A stretch of 64,000 bases of DNA, from positions 350,001 to 414,000 of the forward strand of contig BRXU01000005.1 of the NCBI GenBank assembly GCA_030267565.1. Direction: 5' to 3'. The translations under genes were made by a program, and so were the position numbers. The notes beneath the pieces are model-generated. The model was given only the letters and a program-made list of their open reading frames with translations, ran no database searches and was not told the origin of the DNA. Positions 23,701-36,716 of this stretch are shown here, piece after piece. The stretch comes from Pleodorina starrii. Taxonomy: Eukaryota > Chlorophyta > Chlorophyceae > Chlamydomonadales > Volvocaceae. Position 1 is the first letter of the stretch. Each line of letters begins with the position of its first letter.

Positions 23701-26625
23701 CGCGGCGGGTCCTGGCCCTAACTCACTCTCTGCATGTAGTAATCGAGGGTCAGCCGCCCACATGCGCCCAGATTGCTTGGCCCCATGTCGTACAGCTCCC
23801 GGTACATGTGTACGGCCTCCTCCATGGCAAGACCCGTGAACAGCGGCTGGAGAGGGGTGGGGGTCGGTAATTTGGGGGGAAGCGTGGATGGAGGGGGGCG
23901 AGGGGAGGGCGGGGGCCGGAGGGGAGGGGACGATGTGGGGGTGCAGCGGGGAAGGGGGGGAGCGGGGGACAAGGAAGGAATCGTAGAGTGAGGGGATAGG
24001 CAATAAGCTTACGGGCTTAAATACGCGGGCTAAGGAAGTCTAAATGAGATATCATGCGGGCGATTGTGTTTTGGGGGTTTGGGGGGTTAAGGAGGAGATG
24101 GTATCATCCAGTTGGATAATGGGAAAGGGACGAACTGGAATGAACGGTGTGACTCCACCCACCCATCCACACCCACACACACACCCCAGGTCACCAAGCG
24201 CCAACGCACAGTCAACTCTTAGCCCGGCCCCACCCACCCACCACCTCCCCACACGCCCGGCCATCCCGTTTCGTCCTTGCCGTACTGCTGTACCTTCATG
24301 TCCTCCGGGTCGAAGTACAGCCCGGCCTTGGTGCCGTACGATCCCACCATGGACGCCCAGATGGCGGTGAGCGCCATTCCGTCGTAGAAGCAACCGTACG
24401 GCAGTCCGAAGCAGAAACCGTGCTGCTCGCAGATCTGGCTGGCGTTGTCCAGGCAGGGGACCTGGGGGCGGGGGGGCGGGGGGGCGGGGGGATTAGGGGG
24501 AGCGGAAGGCGTTAGGAACCAAAGTGGACGAACGGGGGCGACGCTGGCGAATGGTCGTGGGGGTTTGGGGTTCAGGGGGAGAGGGTGAGGCATGGGGAAA
24601 CTAAGGAGGGGATTGAGGGCTTGCGCTTGTTTGGCTTGCGCTGGAGGGGTCCCGGTCCGCCCCGAGTGCCCCTTCCTGGACCCCCCGCCCCGCTCCCCCC
24701 CTCCTCGCTCATCCCTCTTCACACCTGCGTGCCGTTGACCTTGCGAGCCAGAGCCAGCGCTTCCAGCCAGCTGTCGGGCGGCTTCAAACCCATCTGCTCG
24801 AACAGGTCCCTGACGAGGGAAGGGGGGGAGGAGGGGAGGGGAGGGGAGAGGGGTTACCGTACCGTAAGCAGAAAGGAACCAAAACACGGCAGCGCCCCCT
24901 CCTCCTTCCCCCAGCAGGGGACTTACCGTCGCCAGAAGAGTAGCGGTACCTCCGCAGTGTACGGAATACTGACGACGTGGCCGTCGTACACCGCAGCAGC
25001 TTCACGAAACACCTGCACGGGAAGCCAAACCCGGCAAGGACAGCAACCGACCCGGGGGCCCTAGGTCGAAGTTGGGCGGGGTCCTAGGTCGAAGTCAAGT
25101 TGGGCGGGGGCCTGGAGAATTTGCTCCCACCGTGTTGTCGCCGCAGATCTACGATACCCCATCTCCCCCTCATCCACTCAGCTCGGCAGTCACCGCCGTA
25201 CGGTCGCATCCTTGTCGTACCTGCGGTACGTCCTGCCAATAGCTGGAGAGGACGGGTATCAGCGGCAGCAGCTGCTCCAGAGGCTGTAGCAGGTCGCTGT
25301 CGTACATATTGCTTAGTACGGACGGAGCCAGCGCCCAGGCTACAGCCAATGGGAGAGAGGGAGAGGGCAGGTGCGCGATGTTCCTCAGCAGCGGGGGAGT
25401 GCGGGGCCGAGGACGGTTTCGGAGCAGGGTTTCGGCCCGGGGCTTCTAACGTCGCTTTTGGTGATTTGTCAGCAGCAAAAGAGAAACCGCGGATGCGACA
25501 GCGCCCGGCTTTCACGTCGGGCTTTCAAGGGTTCTGTGAGCTTCGATTCCGGCTTGCGCCGTTCAATGGCTCATCCCCCACAGCCCCGAACACGCGCCGA
25601 AGGCCCAAAACCCGCAAGCGACCGCACGCACCCGCGTAGTCCCGTACAACAGGAGGCAGCGATGCCGTACTGCTGGCTCCGGAATCTGCCTCAGAGTACG
25701 ACACTGGGGCCACGGCGGTGGTGTCCCACCACTCTGGGGGAACGAGGTCGTATTCCAGCGGGACCTGTACGAACGACATTACGACAGTGCAATCTTTGTG
25801 GGCGGAAGAAGAGCCGAGTATTAGGGTGTACGACTATCCACCTGAGAGAAGTTTCCGTACAGCTCCAGGATGGGCTCCATTCCACCGCCGACAATGTGCT
25901 GAGCTGCACACACACACAGGCAAAAGACAATCACGACTGCTGAGACGGACTGTTTGAATTGGCGCGAATTGTTTGAATTGGCACGAATTGTTTGAATTGG
26001 CACGAACTGTTTGAATCCAAGCAGGGCGTTAGGGCTCCCAGAGCCGTTACCTCACCGGGCAGGTCAAACCGCGATTCCGGGCGCACGGCGCAGAGGGTGA
26101 ACGGTGCGGAGGAGGGCCCCCCTGCCAAGTACCCGGCCGTTTGGGGTTGCTGCGGACCGGACACCTGCCCCCCGGCGGTATCTTTGTTGGCAGCCCCCCC
26201 CTGCCGGCGGCACTACTGTGCCCGGGCCGGCTGCGCGGCAGTGAGTCCGTGGCCCCGACCCCAGGGTGCCCAGGCGCCCCGGCTCACCCGCGTGGTTCAG
26301 CAGCAGCATTTTCAACGCCTGCGTGCACGAGGTTTTCCGGCAGGCGCCAAAGCCCGGGGGGAGCATCAGCAGGGCGACGCCAAAGACGCAGGGCTCACCA
26401 TCAGGAGGATGACGAGGAGGAGGAGGAGGAGGAGGACCAGCCCAGTAAGACACGTGGCAAGGTGGCATGCGATGTGATGTGGGGAGGGAGTTGCTGACCG
26501 CTGGCAGGAGGGCCCCTACCTGCTGCTTGAGGTCCGGGTCAGCAGCGCAGCTGGCCCACAGCAGCACCCCATCGGCGGCAACGTCCAAGGCCGCCCCGGT
26601 CAACGGAGTGACACTGCCGCTGCTG
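14724..26625 (-). CDS. Receptor-type adenylate/guanylate cyclase with solute-binding ectodomain and two cyclase homology regions
   Basis: Minus-strand exons, 5' to 3': 26520-about 26625, 26288-26393, 26057-about 26181 (start uncertain), 25842-25903, 25632-25764, 25221-25339, 24927-25012, 24725-24809, 24294-24461, 23727-23846, 23396-23528, 22096-22292, 21524-21793, 20821-21276, 20516-20701, 19610-20247, 19267-19375, 18872-18970, 18104-18604, 14724-17786. Apart from the uncertain junction, phases agree throughout. Ectodomain resembles type 1 extracellular solute-binding proteins (IPYTAEVPLLFWRRDLFEQ, then GLKPPDSWLEALALARKV). A hydrophobic span (about 20925-20995) is followed by cyclase block FITDIQSSTNLWEELP, HTEGDSFICAF, FRGFRVRVGICSG and SDAAVGGMVLL. 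A second cyclase-like region follows (VRVVGLDTLKAWN, EGGRLLGAF, LLRGLRIRC, RLVRLCDAAPIGQVV), split by about 680 low-complexity residues. Likely makes cyclic nucleotide in response to an outside ligand. The ATG and signal peptide were not located. Confidence 0.85.
14950..15145 (-). repeat. Coding tandem repeat, 45-48 bp x4
   Basis: ATTGTTGGGCCCCACGACG recurs at 14971, 15019, 15067 and 15112 (spacing 48, 48, 45). On the minus strand each copy encodes GPASWGPTM plus a variable Ala run, near the C-terminus of the receptor cyclase. Unit lengths are multiples of three, so the frame is kept. Confidence 0.9.
16315..16392. repeat. 36-bp near-perfect palindrome inside the cyclase coding sequence
   Basis: Arms 16315-16350 and 16357-16392 are reverse complements with one mismatch, separated by 6 nt (GCCGGA). 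In the cyclase frame the two arms read EALVLEP and VPVPRLPPPP on either side of the centre. Confidence 0.92.
17791..17852 (-). repeat. (CTGT)n tract serving as the polypyrimidine stretch of a 3' splice site
   Basis: A GACAGACAGACA tract on the plus strand, which reads (CTGT)n on the minus strand and runs straight into the acceptor CCGCAG at 17787-17792 of the last cyclase exon. Confidence 0.8.
18736..18774. repeat. (GGGA)n microsatellite in a cyclase intron
   Basis: Uninterrupted GGGA units within the intron 18605-18871. The same intron also holds a short (CTG)n run and a (CTCA)n run that begins at the donor GTGAGTGAGTGAG. Confidence 0.85.
20331..20408. repeat. GGAGAATGGAGG minisatellite in a cyclase intron
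   Basis: About seven copies of GGGAGAATGGA-like 11-bp units inside the intron 20248-20515. Confidence 0.8.
21325..21372. repeat. Short CGGCACCTCG tandem repeat in a cyclase intron
   Basis: Four 10-bp copies just upstream (in transcript sense) of the acceptor for the exon 20821-21276. Confidence 0.8.
22345..23395. repeat. Compound minisatellite filling a 1.1-kb cyclase intron
   Basis: The intron 22293-23395 holds at least four adjoining arrays: (CATAGGCCC)n at about 22350-22560; a 19-bp unit ATGGGCCCAGCCTCGACCC at about 22560-22860; AGGCCTA/CCTAGG-rich palindromic units at about 22870-23030; and GACCCAACT/CCCCAACTGA units at about 23050-23395. Both flanking exons join in phase 1, so this is a true intron. 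The open frames over it only translate the repeats. Confidence 0.9.
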
Positions 26626-28954
26626 CGGTTTGCTGCTGCGCAGGACCTGTTTTGCGCGTGGCGCCAAACCGTTAGGGTCCCAAGTTGTTCGGAGCGGAAG
26701 GTTGCTGGCCAGCAGTCCAATTATCTTGCACGTCTTGCTGAATCTTACTGGATCGCCATCGGCGCAAGCGAAGCTGCGCACGCGGCGACCGTCTCCGCGC
26801 TGTCTGCGCCAGACGGATGTCCCAAAACCCCACCATAGCCGAAAATTATGAAGAGTACTTCTATCGAGCAGATACTAAGGATAAAAGCTTTCGTTTTTTT
26901 GTAGGGCGTTATTGGCGGCATACAGTGGTGTTAGGTACTGGCAATGTGGCAATGTGGCGAGGCATCAGGTGCTGACGCCCTAGGTGAGCATTGCCTGTTA
27001 CAACTGCATGTTGCCATGGGACAAAATAGGACCGCATCATCTATGCCTTAATTATGTACTTCTAGCCCAAAAGCGGCAAGGAATGATCCCTATCCATAAA
27101 TGTGTCAGCGCTACGACACGGCATCCCTTCTAATGGAAGTGTAATAAGCCAAGGAAGGCGTTATAATCCAGTCTACATTTTAACAATGATTGTACAGACA
27201 GGAAAATTGATGCGTAGTGCCTTTTGCCATTACTCACGGAAGTATCAATAATCCGTACCATTGGTAAGATAACATGGCAGCATAAATGACTGCGGTTTTC
27301 TTTTCTAAGGAGTTCAATTACATTTAACTGTCTGATTGTGTCGTCTGCGGCAGTCGGAACTCTCTCCAACTCGATGTGTTCGAAACGATTGGGTAATACT
27401 TCAATTGTTCGGCGTTGTCGTCCCGTAGCTTAGCCGCACCCGCACCTGCAACTCCTGTAATGTTATTAATAGTCGTTTGGCCCCGCTCGTTTTGTCTCGC
27501 TTTGGGTTGACGCTCGCCGTTGACGTTACGTTTCCCCTTTCTACCCTGGCCAGGCCTGGCCCTACGGGGCCCTGCTTCAGAGGGCAACTACCAATCAGCC
27601 CCACATGTGGTTAAGTGTACTACGGAGGAGATCGAAACAGTCTTATAACTCAAAACTGCACAGCTCAATTGAAAGGCCAGACCTCCCCCCAATGCACTGC
27701 AAGGGTTTGACCTGACCTGACCTGATCTGACCTCTGACCTGACCTCTGACCTGACCTCAGACCTGATCTGACCTCTGTCCAGACCTGACCAGTCGGGCCT
27801 GTGCCAAGATCACTGATGAACTGTGGAGCCCGCTGTAACAGCCACAACAACTCTGATGAACGGCAAGAAGCTGGTCGTCATATTGGCACAAGCCCTGAAT
27901 TAAGCATCGGCCCTCATTTGACGACGTTCCTGGCGCCGTTCTGCTTGTCACGGTCTGTTTACCGGTATTGGGAGGCAGTGGGAGGCGGCTGTTACCTGTT
28001 AGGCTGTCTTGTTATACAGCTGGTGGGCAGGGTTCATGCTGGCCGAGCGGATTGCGCACGTTTGGCCAGTTTGGTCCAAGCAAGTCAATCGGAGGGTTCG
28101 CAACGGGGGGTTCGCCAGAGGTGCCGTCAAGACACACACACGCACTGTCGCGCCTCTACTAATACCGGTAGTCCGGTCCGGACCTCACACAAGCGCCACT
28201 CAATCGCTCACTCAGTACTCAGTCGCGGTCCCAATGTGGCCCCCTCTTGCGCCCCTGCCGACAAGCGACATCACGTAGGCTGGCTCCACAGCCATGCCGG
28301 TACCCGCCTCCCGAGCACAACTGATCCGACTGCAGGGAGGTACCTACACACACACCACCGGTGTCCTCGTGCGCCTGCCCCGTCGTGAAGGCATTTCCCG
28401 GCCGCCCGCCTTTCCCTTCCTCCACTCCACACAGGCGCCTCCGCTACTTCTACTGCCACCGAGTCGTTCCCGCAGTCGTTCCCGCAGCCGAGTCGTTCCC
28501 GCAGTTTTCGCTCCCCTGGAGTCAACGTCTCGCGCCTTCCAACGTGCTGGCTTGTGCGTATACAGTACCCATATAGTGTACCGAGCATCCAACACACGCC
28601 GAGTCATGCAACCAGTCCGCAGCCGATGCCCAGGCGACCGACGGAATCTGCGGACGTCCCCGTCCCGCACACGAAGGGGGGGTCCCGCACAAACTGCGCC
28701 CCTCCTCTTCGTTGGGAGACCCGAAGGAGACCTTCGCGCTTCGCCCGCGCGGCACCCCCACTCATCAGCCATAGGCCACCAAATCCATCCATCCACCATT
28801 CCCTCCGCCGCGACAGTGCGCCGAAACCACGACACCGCAACCACTCCCTCAACGCTGCTCCGCTCACCAACCGTAGCCTACGTCCTCGCCGCCGATGCCG
28901 CCGCCGCTGCTACTGCCGTCGCTGTGGAGCTACCACGCGGCGGGGCGTTGCTGC
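26626..28954. other. Intergenic: upstream of the cyclase, downstream of SEC1
   Basis: 26850-27500 is clearly less GC-rich than the rest and shows no exon-like frame. A (TGACC)n-type tract lies at about 27708-27790. 28280-28950 is GC-rich, with open frames that lack motif or splice support. The first exon and signal peptide of the cyclase may lie in the right-hand part of its locus here but could not be fixed. Confidence 0.4.
27708..27790. repeat. TGACCTGACC / CTGACCT tandem repeat
   Basis: Irregular array of TGACC and TCTGACC units. The same pentamer recurs as GGTCA at 14057-14078 and as TGACC at about 49513-49540. Confidence 0.85.
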
Positions 28955-31900
28955 TCAGTAGCCGGCGTTGAGGGGCGAGATGCTGTAGAGGAGGTCCACA
29001 AAGGTGTTTGGCACGTCCACGCTGGTTGAGCCCAGGATGACGTCCCGCTCCAACTCCGTCGCCAACTGGTGGACCACCCGCATCTCACCTGCGGCGCGAC
29101 GAGGTGCGGTTGCAGTGGCGGTTGTGCGGTCACGGTCGCGGGTGCGACAAGGCAAGCGGTGGCGTACTGGTGTTCGTTGAGCCACCCGGTTGCTCGTCCC
29201 CACAGTGAGCCGCACAGTGCGCCACAAACGCATTGACGATTCCCATTGATCCCATCCGAAAACCTCCGTGCGCCGAACCCCCGAGGACCGCCTCCCTCCC
29301 GCCCCTCCTTGCTCAGGGGTCAGCCAGCCCAGCCCAGGCGCCCAGGCGCCGCCCGCCCCACCTCTCGTGGCCCCGCCGATGATGAAAACCACCAGGCGCC
29401 GCCCCAAGGGCCCCGAAGCCGAGCCGCCCGCGCCGTCCTGATTCCGCCGGGCCCAGTTCAGCCCCGAGCGCGCGGTGCGAGCCGACGGCGCGAGCTTGGA
29501 GCTGTCGCTGTCCGACTCGGAGGAGGGAGGCCTGGCGAGCGGTCGGAGCCCCACCCGACAACGGGACAGCATTACCGCAGTGTAATCCATCAGTGATAGC
29601 CCGTCAGCGAGAATCCGTCGGCGACTCCGTAGGGGTGCCTAAACATCTTAACATCCTGAGATGGATACTTCATGACGCCGGGACACACACAGCACCTCAA
29701 GGTCACGGTGGTGATTAGCTGATTACCACGGTAGTGATTACCTACCAATTGGAATTTTGTTAGAAGGTGTCCAGTCGTCCAGTCGAGGTAAAGAAATGCA
29801 CACAAAACGCGCAAACGGCGTGGGGGCGGCGGCGCCCGGGGTCTCTTCACTGTAAGTCCTTGCTCTTGCCCTTGCCCTACCCGCCACCGCATACGCGGGT
29901 CGCTGCAAAACCGGGGTGCGGGCGAATGGTGCGTGCCCTTGGCGCCGTCACCGTCGCCCCGGCCACCGCCCTCACCTCACCTCACATACGGGAACTCCTC
30001 GCTGCTCATCCTCCCCGCCGACATGTCCGCCAGCAGCTCGTGCAACAGCGGTTGGAAGCGGTTGAGCGCGTACTCGTCGTCGCCGCCGCGCTTCCTGCGG
30101 GTGGCCTTGGCGGCGGCCTTCTTCTTGCCGCCGCCGAAGAAGCTGCTCTTGCCGCCCTCCGCCGGCGCAGCTGCGGCGGAGCAAGCGAGCGGCAGGTTAA
30201 GTTCATATAATGTTGAAACCGCAGCGGTGAAACGGAGGCGAGGGCGACGGATGAGGGGGGCGGTGCGAGGGCACAACGCTCACCCAGCCGAGTAAGCAGG
30301 TAGGGCCTATGCCACGGGCGAAGTCAACGACAACGACAACGAGAGCGATAGCAGCCACTGAGGAGGGCGCCACCCGCCAGTGTCAACATGCCGCAGACAG
30401 ACCGCTCGATGGCCCATGTCGCCGGGAGACCGCAGCCGGGAGACCGCAGCCAGCCCCAAGCGCCGGCCAGCCAGCCCAGGTAGGGCGCTCCCCTCCCTGT
30501 ACATGCCGGTCGCTCCGGGGGCCCCTGTCCGAGCCGCGCCGTCCAGTCCCTCTGCTTACGTGAGTCCATGACCCGCACGCCGAGCCGCGCCAGTCCCCCG
30601 CAGAGCGCCGCCATGTCCTCACTGCTCAGTCCGGCGGTCTGAGCTCAGCAGCGGGGAACAAAGATGACGATGAGACCGCGGATCATGAGACCGGGAGCAA
30701 TCGGGGAAGGTGAGGGAGCAACCGGGAACGGGGCGGCGCAGGGACGATGATGCGAAGGAGTGAAGGAGCGAAAACCCGCGAGAAAAGCGAAAACGAGGGA
30801 CGTGATTAACGGACGGCCGCCAGGACGTAGTGAAAACCAGACCAAAGCAGACCACCTGAAGAAGGTAAAAGGGGACAGAAGCCTAAGCGCGCGCACACAG
30901 CTGTGCAACACCTGCATGAAGGACGTGGACTGGGCCCATGAGGAGCCGCCCCATGCGGTGTGGGCTTCTCTTACCTTTTGCCACTGCAGCCGCTTCGACA
31001 CGTCCAGCTTGCCTGGGTGGGTGGCCAGGTAGCAGGCCAGCAGACGCAGCTTGTCCGAGGGGTCCATCTCAGCCTGGTGCTCTGCGGGGGTCGGGACACG
31101 GGCGGGGAGGGTGAGGGCGGGCGCGTTGGCCGGTCCAGGGCGGGGGGCAGGCCGGCCGGCAAGGGAACGGCGCGTCCCATTTACCGCCCTCCCGACACCC
31201 TCCCACAACCACGCCTCCAAACCCACATCAGTCAAGAAGTACCAGCAAGCTCGTGGACGCCGCCCCGGGCCCCCGGCCCCATTCCCTCCCCGCCCCTCTT
31301 TCCCCCCCTAGCCCTCCCCTTCTGGCCCACCTTCCGCTTCTAGCCCTTCCCCGCCCCTCGCCCCTGGCCCTTCTCCCCTCCCCTCCCCTCTCTTCCCCCG
31401 CCTCCACTGACCCGTGAGGAAGGCCAGCAGGTCCTTGCTTGTCTTCTCCCCCAGCACCACGTCCTGCTCCAGCTCCCCCACCTCTGTCAGCGCCCGCGCG
31501 TTGGTGGCGGTCTTGAGCTCCGTGCTCAGTTCGATGTGCACCGCCAGGCGGCCTAGCAGCTCCCGGTACTGGGGCAGCGCGATGATCAGCTGACGGATGG
31601 AGGCGGCAGACATGCCCTCGGCGCCCTTGCCCAGTCCGCCGCCGCCTGGAGCAGGCACGGCACACGCGGGACGGGGGACACACACACGGGACGGGGCACA
31701 CGCGTCCGTTTCGATACATGAATACGCAGATGAGGGAAGTAAAGGAGAGGGAGAGCGGGAAGGAAGGGGGAGAGGGATGTACTGGCACAGGCTCGGGGCC
31801 CCCAACGGCTTGCACTGCCCGCCGCCCTCTTCTCCGCTGCCAGCCAGCCAGCCAGCCACCCACCCGCCGCCTTGGCCGCCTTGTTCTTCGCCTGGAACTC

Positions 31901-34788
31901 CTTGAACCGGTTGTGCAGCGTCGTGTACACGTCCGCAATGAACAGGTGCCGCAGCTCCAGCCACAGCTCGTCGCTCTCTTCCAGCAGGGCCTCACGCGCA
32001 TCCGACTTGCCGCCGCTCTGGCTCTCCACCGAGTATCTGCAAGCGGAGGGTGTGTGTGTGTGTGTGTGTGGCCGCGAGGAGAGCCGCAAGACGAGGTGAG
32101 GCAAGGCGGTGGGCCCCCCGATGCCCAATGCCTGATGTCGCGACCTCCCATGTCGCATGCGGGGCTGCCGGTGCGTCCATGCGGGGCTTTCATTGGAACA
32201 TGCAATGCAACGAGTGGTACTGCTTGCAGCAAACAGCCCCCTAGACAAGGCGCCTCTTCGATAGTCCATGCGGGTGGGCGGGGACACAGCAGCACAGCTA
32301 CCCTACCCACCCACGCACCCACTCATCCGGCCCCGAGATCGTTTGCCAACGTCGCCTCAGCGGGTTACTTCGCTGCGGCTCGTCTTTCTTCCCCACAACC
32401 AACCACCCGGCCGCCCACCCACCCGGCCGCCGCGCAGCGCCTCGCCCTTACCTGTATACGTTCCCGTCAATGCGCAAGAGGTCGTACGCAATCGCCTCGT
32501 ACGACCATTCGTGGATGAAGGGCGCCACGGCGTCGTACGACCGGTCGAGCACCAGCATGTCGCACGTCTCCTGCCGGTCGAGGCGGGCATGGAGGGAGGG
32601 AGGGACACCGGAGACCGGAAACGATTCACAAAACGACCTCCCGACACCGGATCGCCCAAGGAAACGCAGCTTCGCGCAAAGCGCCATCCCACGCCCCGAC
32701 GCCCGCGCGTTCACAAAATTTCGAGGCTGGCACAGCGCCATGCCGCGTCCACCCGCACAGCAGCAGCCCTGTCGCAAACACCAATACCAACACCACCACC
32801 ACCACCACCGGCTGCCCTCCCCCTCCCCCTCACCTTGTTGGGCAGCTGTCCGGACCGCTGCAGGCCCGACAGCTTCTCCACCAGCCGCGTGGCCAGCAGC
32901 TGAGGGAGCGACCCGCGCACAGCCTGACCCGGCGGGTCGCCCGGCTGCGGAGGCTGCGCCGCCTTGTACCTGCGGGCGGGGCCGTGGGAGGGGCGGGGTG
33001 GGAGGGACGGGGGTGATAACCGCGAACAGCACCGATGGCGGCGGGGCGGGGGAAGCGCATCAGTACTGGCGGTGAATGCTAGGGGGCACCGGCGGCGCCT
33101 AGCTGCGGCCAAAGCTCTTCCTGTGGACCCCAACGTGACCTCTGCGCCCCCCTGATAAAGGTCCGCAGCCCCCCTCCCCTGCTTTTGCACATGCGCCAGG
33201 AGCGACTGCACCGAGCACCTGCACCTCACCCCCTAACACTGGCTGCAAGATGAGGGATAGATGAGGGAGGGAGGGAGGGATATGCTGGAGCTACGGCGTA
33301 GAATGCCCACGTCATGCCGTGGTACACGGCCAGGGGCAAGAGCGTGCCTTCTGGCTGACACAAGTCTGGGAGGTGAAGGCCGCCCGCCCGCATGGGAGAT
33401 GAGGGAGGGAGACGCCCGCAACGCGCGGCCATTGCCCCGATGGGTTTCGTATCCCCGCGGCCTCGGCACCGCAGATGTGACGACAAGAGCCCAGTCCGTC
33501 TCCCCTTCACGCGCGAAGCCGCGCACCCACCTGACCACCGGGAATTCCTTCAGCGATGTGAACAGCGTCATCAGTCGGGCCACGATCGCGTCCACCTGCT
33601 TCGTGACGGCCGACCGGTTGGCCTCAGCGCCCTCGCCCAGAAGCCTGCCGCACGGGGGGCCGCACGGGGGCCGCATGGGGGCAGCGCGGGGTCACACGTG
33701 GCTGGCTGGCTGGGTGCCTTCCACCAAACGCCAGGCCGGCTGCCGCACCACCACAAGAACAGCAGCTGCCCAGGTGGTGTATCTCGGAACCCGCTGCAAC
33801 CCTCTGTAACAGCAGCCGACAACGGCAGCTGCTGCCAACAGCCAGCGGAGGACGGAAGAGCACTTGCACGCACTTGGCGCGCCACTTGGCGCCGGGCGAA
33901 TAGACGGGCGGCTCGCAGACGCGTGTGTGTGCGTGTGCGCCTCAAAAGAGCCTCAGGATGCCTAGGCATCACACGCGCCTAGCCACGAGAACAGGTCCCA
34001 AGCGAGTCGCCTCCCCGGCGTCGGTTTTCCAGTCCACCCGAGAGATCGGATGGCTGTAGGATGTACTGCTGGCCCGGCATCCATACCGTATGCGCCCCGT
34101 CCCAATACAAGCTCGCCAGCATCTGGCGCCTAGGGCTGCTGCCCAGCAGGCAGGAAACGCGCCAGCCACTCCCAAGAACAGACCACCACCGCATCAATCG
34201 CCCTGCACCTCCCCCTCCAGCAGCGCCACGCCAGAGCTCCCACCACGCCCCCAGTCCGTCGTATCTGGGCATCCCAAGCCCTCCAAAGCACGACTCACAG
34301 TCGGGCCGCCTCGGGGTGGTCCGTAATCATGGTCCGCGAGTCCACGGTCAGGAACTCCAGGTTTAGCTCCTTGAGGGTTTTAAGCGACTTCACGAGGCGT
34401 GGGTTCGCCTTCAGCTTCTCCAGGGCCTCCGCCGGGAGCTTGTTCGAGAGGAAGATGTGCACCGAAGGGTAAAGCTGCTTGGCCCCGCCCTTGCCGATTC
34501 CGGCGGTCCCGGTGGGACCTCCGAAGTCGTCCAGAACCCTGGCGATGCTCTGGGGGCTGGGTTGGATGAAGTACACGGCAGCCTGCTGAAGCGGTTCTCG
34601 CCGCTTCGCCAGGTCCTCGACAACGGAGACGTTGCAGTCAAGGATATCTGACATGCGCAGTGTGGACGATAGAACATGCGTGGTGAACTCGTCTAGGATC
34701 AGAGCTTTCCAGCCGCTGCCCGCGCTGTCCACCACGCTGCCCAGCATATCCACGAGGATACGCTCCTTGACCGCTTTCCGACATGACT
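28955..34788 (-). CDS. SEC1: Sec1/Munc18 family protein (KEULE/SEC1-like)
   Basis: Exons on the minus strand: 34299-34788, 33531-33644, 32834-32969, 32452-32570, 31864-32036, 31412-31645, 30975-31081, 30560-30638, 29981-30170, 29362-29531, 28955-29088 (TGA); every junction agrees in phase; about 648 residues without the first exon. SM proteins bind syntaxin and guide SNARE assembly at membrane fusion. Family blocks in order: RILVDMLGSV and GWKALILDEFTT at the N-terminus, VEDLAKRREPL, AVYFIQPSPQSI, FTSLKEFPVVRY, MLVLDRSYDAVAPFIHEW, YRELLGRLAVHIEL, and the final VVFIIGGATRGEMR with DVILGSTSVD. The start codon was not found: the first exon opens in phase 1 at 34788 (acceptor GCGCAG), so a short 5' exon must lie further upstream. 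A Lys-rich insert (GGGKKKAAAKATRRKR) precedes the last fold. Confidence 0.9.
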
Positions 34789-36716
34789 CTGCGCTCCAAG
34801 GCCAAAAGCGACCGGGCAAACGACTCGCCAAAGTCAAAAATACAAACGGCGATAAGTTATAACTTTTGTGCAGGAGAGCACAACATGGAGTGATTGGGCA
34901 TAAGCTTTAAAAAGTCAGCAAATTTTGCACCTCTTTTTTCAAGAGCTGTCCAACCCAGGACGACGACCAAAGAGAATTGTCCAACGATATCTCGCATCAA
35001 GAATTACATTTGCAAAGACAACATCCCTAATCACAGGTGAATCACTTGCCCATGGTGCCAAGCAGTCGCGTCGGAGTCCCCCTTCAAGCTGAATTCCAGC
35101 CCCTCGGTGACCAGCTGAAATCTCCTTTTAAATGCTTATCAGTCCTGGTAATAGATTCACCAGGCCTGTAATGGGCTGCTCGCACTTGCAGGTGGTCACC
35201 ACCAAAGGTTCCCCTGCGCCTGCCCTAACTATAACAGTTATGCTATGCGTAATCAAGTGGAGGCACACCTAGCTTGATGTATCCCGTGTAATGTGCATGT
35301 CGCCGGACCAAGAAAGGCGCAGTGACTTTACAGACAGACGTCATCATGAAATGTAATACACTGCCTATACAGTTGTTGCATATTAACCCAGTATGAATGA
35401 AACAAGTCGCTGCTAACGGCCTTCCTTCTTTTCCTTCTTCCCTCACGGGGCTCCCCGCAGGCCGTGTCGTACGGTCCTTTTCCGCTCGTGCGCTCGACTC
35501 CTTCGGACGAGCTCGCTGATTTGAACAAAGCTGCTCTCGCCCGATATGTCTCGCTCGATAATCTGCGCATCATTATACGTTCGAATAAGTGAATGCATGG
35601 CGAGCTGGTTCACTTGGGGCAGGCCTTCCGGTTGTTTTCGTTAAGACTTCAGGCGAGTCTTGCACCATTCACGCCTGCTGTGTGCACTGAACGCGTATAG
35701 GCTCCTTGCACTGTTTGTGTATGTGGCTCTTGTCCTCGATTATTGCTGACGCGAGCTGTCTTCGGAGGATGTTTCGGAGCTGGTTCCGGAGCTCAGATTT
35801 GGTGCCATGCAGTGTTTTCCTCAACTGTTGATAACAATTCAACGATATATGAGTAAATAACTTCTGAACCGTAATTTCTGGGGCATTATTGGCCCTCCTC
35901 GCCCTTTTTGTCGTGCACTTGCAGTACGTGTCATACGCACCAGGGCATCATTAGGCCCGAGCAGCATGTGCCTCAGATCCCTGGACCGTGCTTACGGCAT
36001 CCTCCCGCGGGATGGTGACGGGGACTGCTGCCATCCATTTATCCGAACGCAGGGCTCAGCCATCCGCACCTTTCCGCTGGTCCATTCCATCCGACGAAAT
36101 CACGACAGCCCGGGCCACAGGCGCCACGTCCACTTCCTCGCCCGCGACGATACCTGTACGGTCATCACGTAATCAAGATAGTCGAGCAAGCAAGCAAGCA
36201 AAATGCCCCAGCCAGCGCTTGGCCCTCCTGAAAACAAACCAAACGGGCCTCCGGCCGTGCGGCTAAGCCTGGCCTCCAGCGAGGGGTACGGTGTGGCAGC
36301 CGCAACAGCGGCAGCAACATGCCCGTAACCGGGGGCCGGACAGCAGCACCCCGTCCACGGCATCAAAATCGGGGCGTAAGAAAATCGGCGAGTGGGCTGC
36401 ACCGCACCGCACCGCACCGGAAAGCACCGCCCTAGGACTGAGCTGGGCCCAAGCTGTCGTACAGGGCCGCAAGCGCCCTTTTCCCCTGAGGGAAAGAGGG
36501 GGAGGGCTGCAGATCCGAGTCACAATCGACCCACGGGTCACCTCCATCCTCCCCCTGTGTCGCACCATCCCCAGAACCTCACGATCCCAACTCCAGGCGC
36601 CGGTTTTGCGCTTTGGGCTTTATTCCGCATTCGGCGGCGGCAGAGACACAAGGCCCGCGTGGCCGCCCTGACCCCATCCGCCCCGGTGGCCCCCCCTGGA
36701 GGTCGCCCGCTGCGCT
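34789..36716. other. Intergenic: upstream of SEC1 and downstream of the repeat protein gene
   Basis: Moderately AT-richer DNA at 34860-35950. It should contain the missing first exon and promoter of the SM gene. A minus-strand ATG frame at about 35570 is a possible but unsupported candidate. Nothing else recognised. Confidence 0.35.

Noticed and set aside
27815..27870. CTGATGA sequences suggesting a hammerhead ribozyme
   Set aside because: The required GAAA core and the paired stems are not present at the right distance.
28294..28971. Plus-strand open frame of 225 codons beyond the SEC1 stop
   Set aside because: It overlaps the last codons of SEC1 in antisense and has no family motif or splice support.
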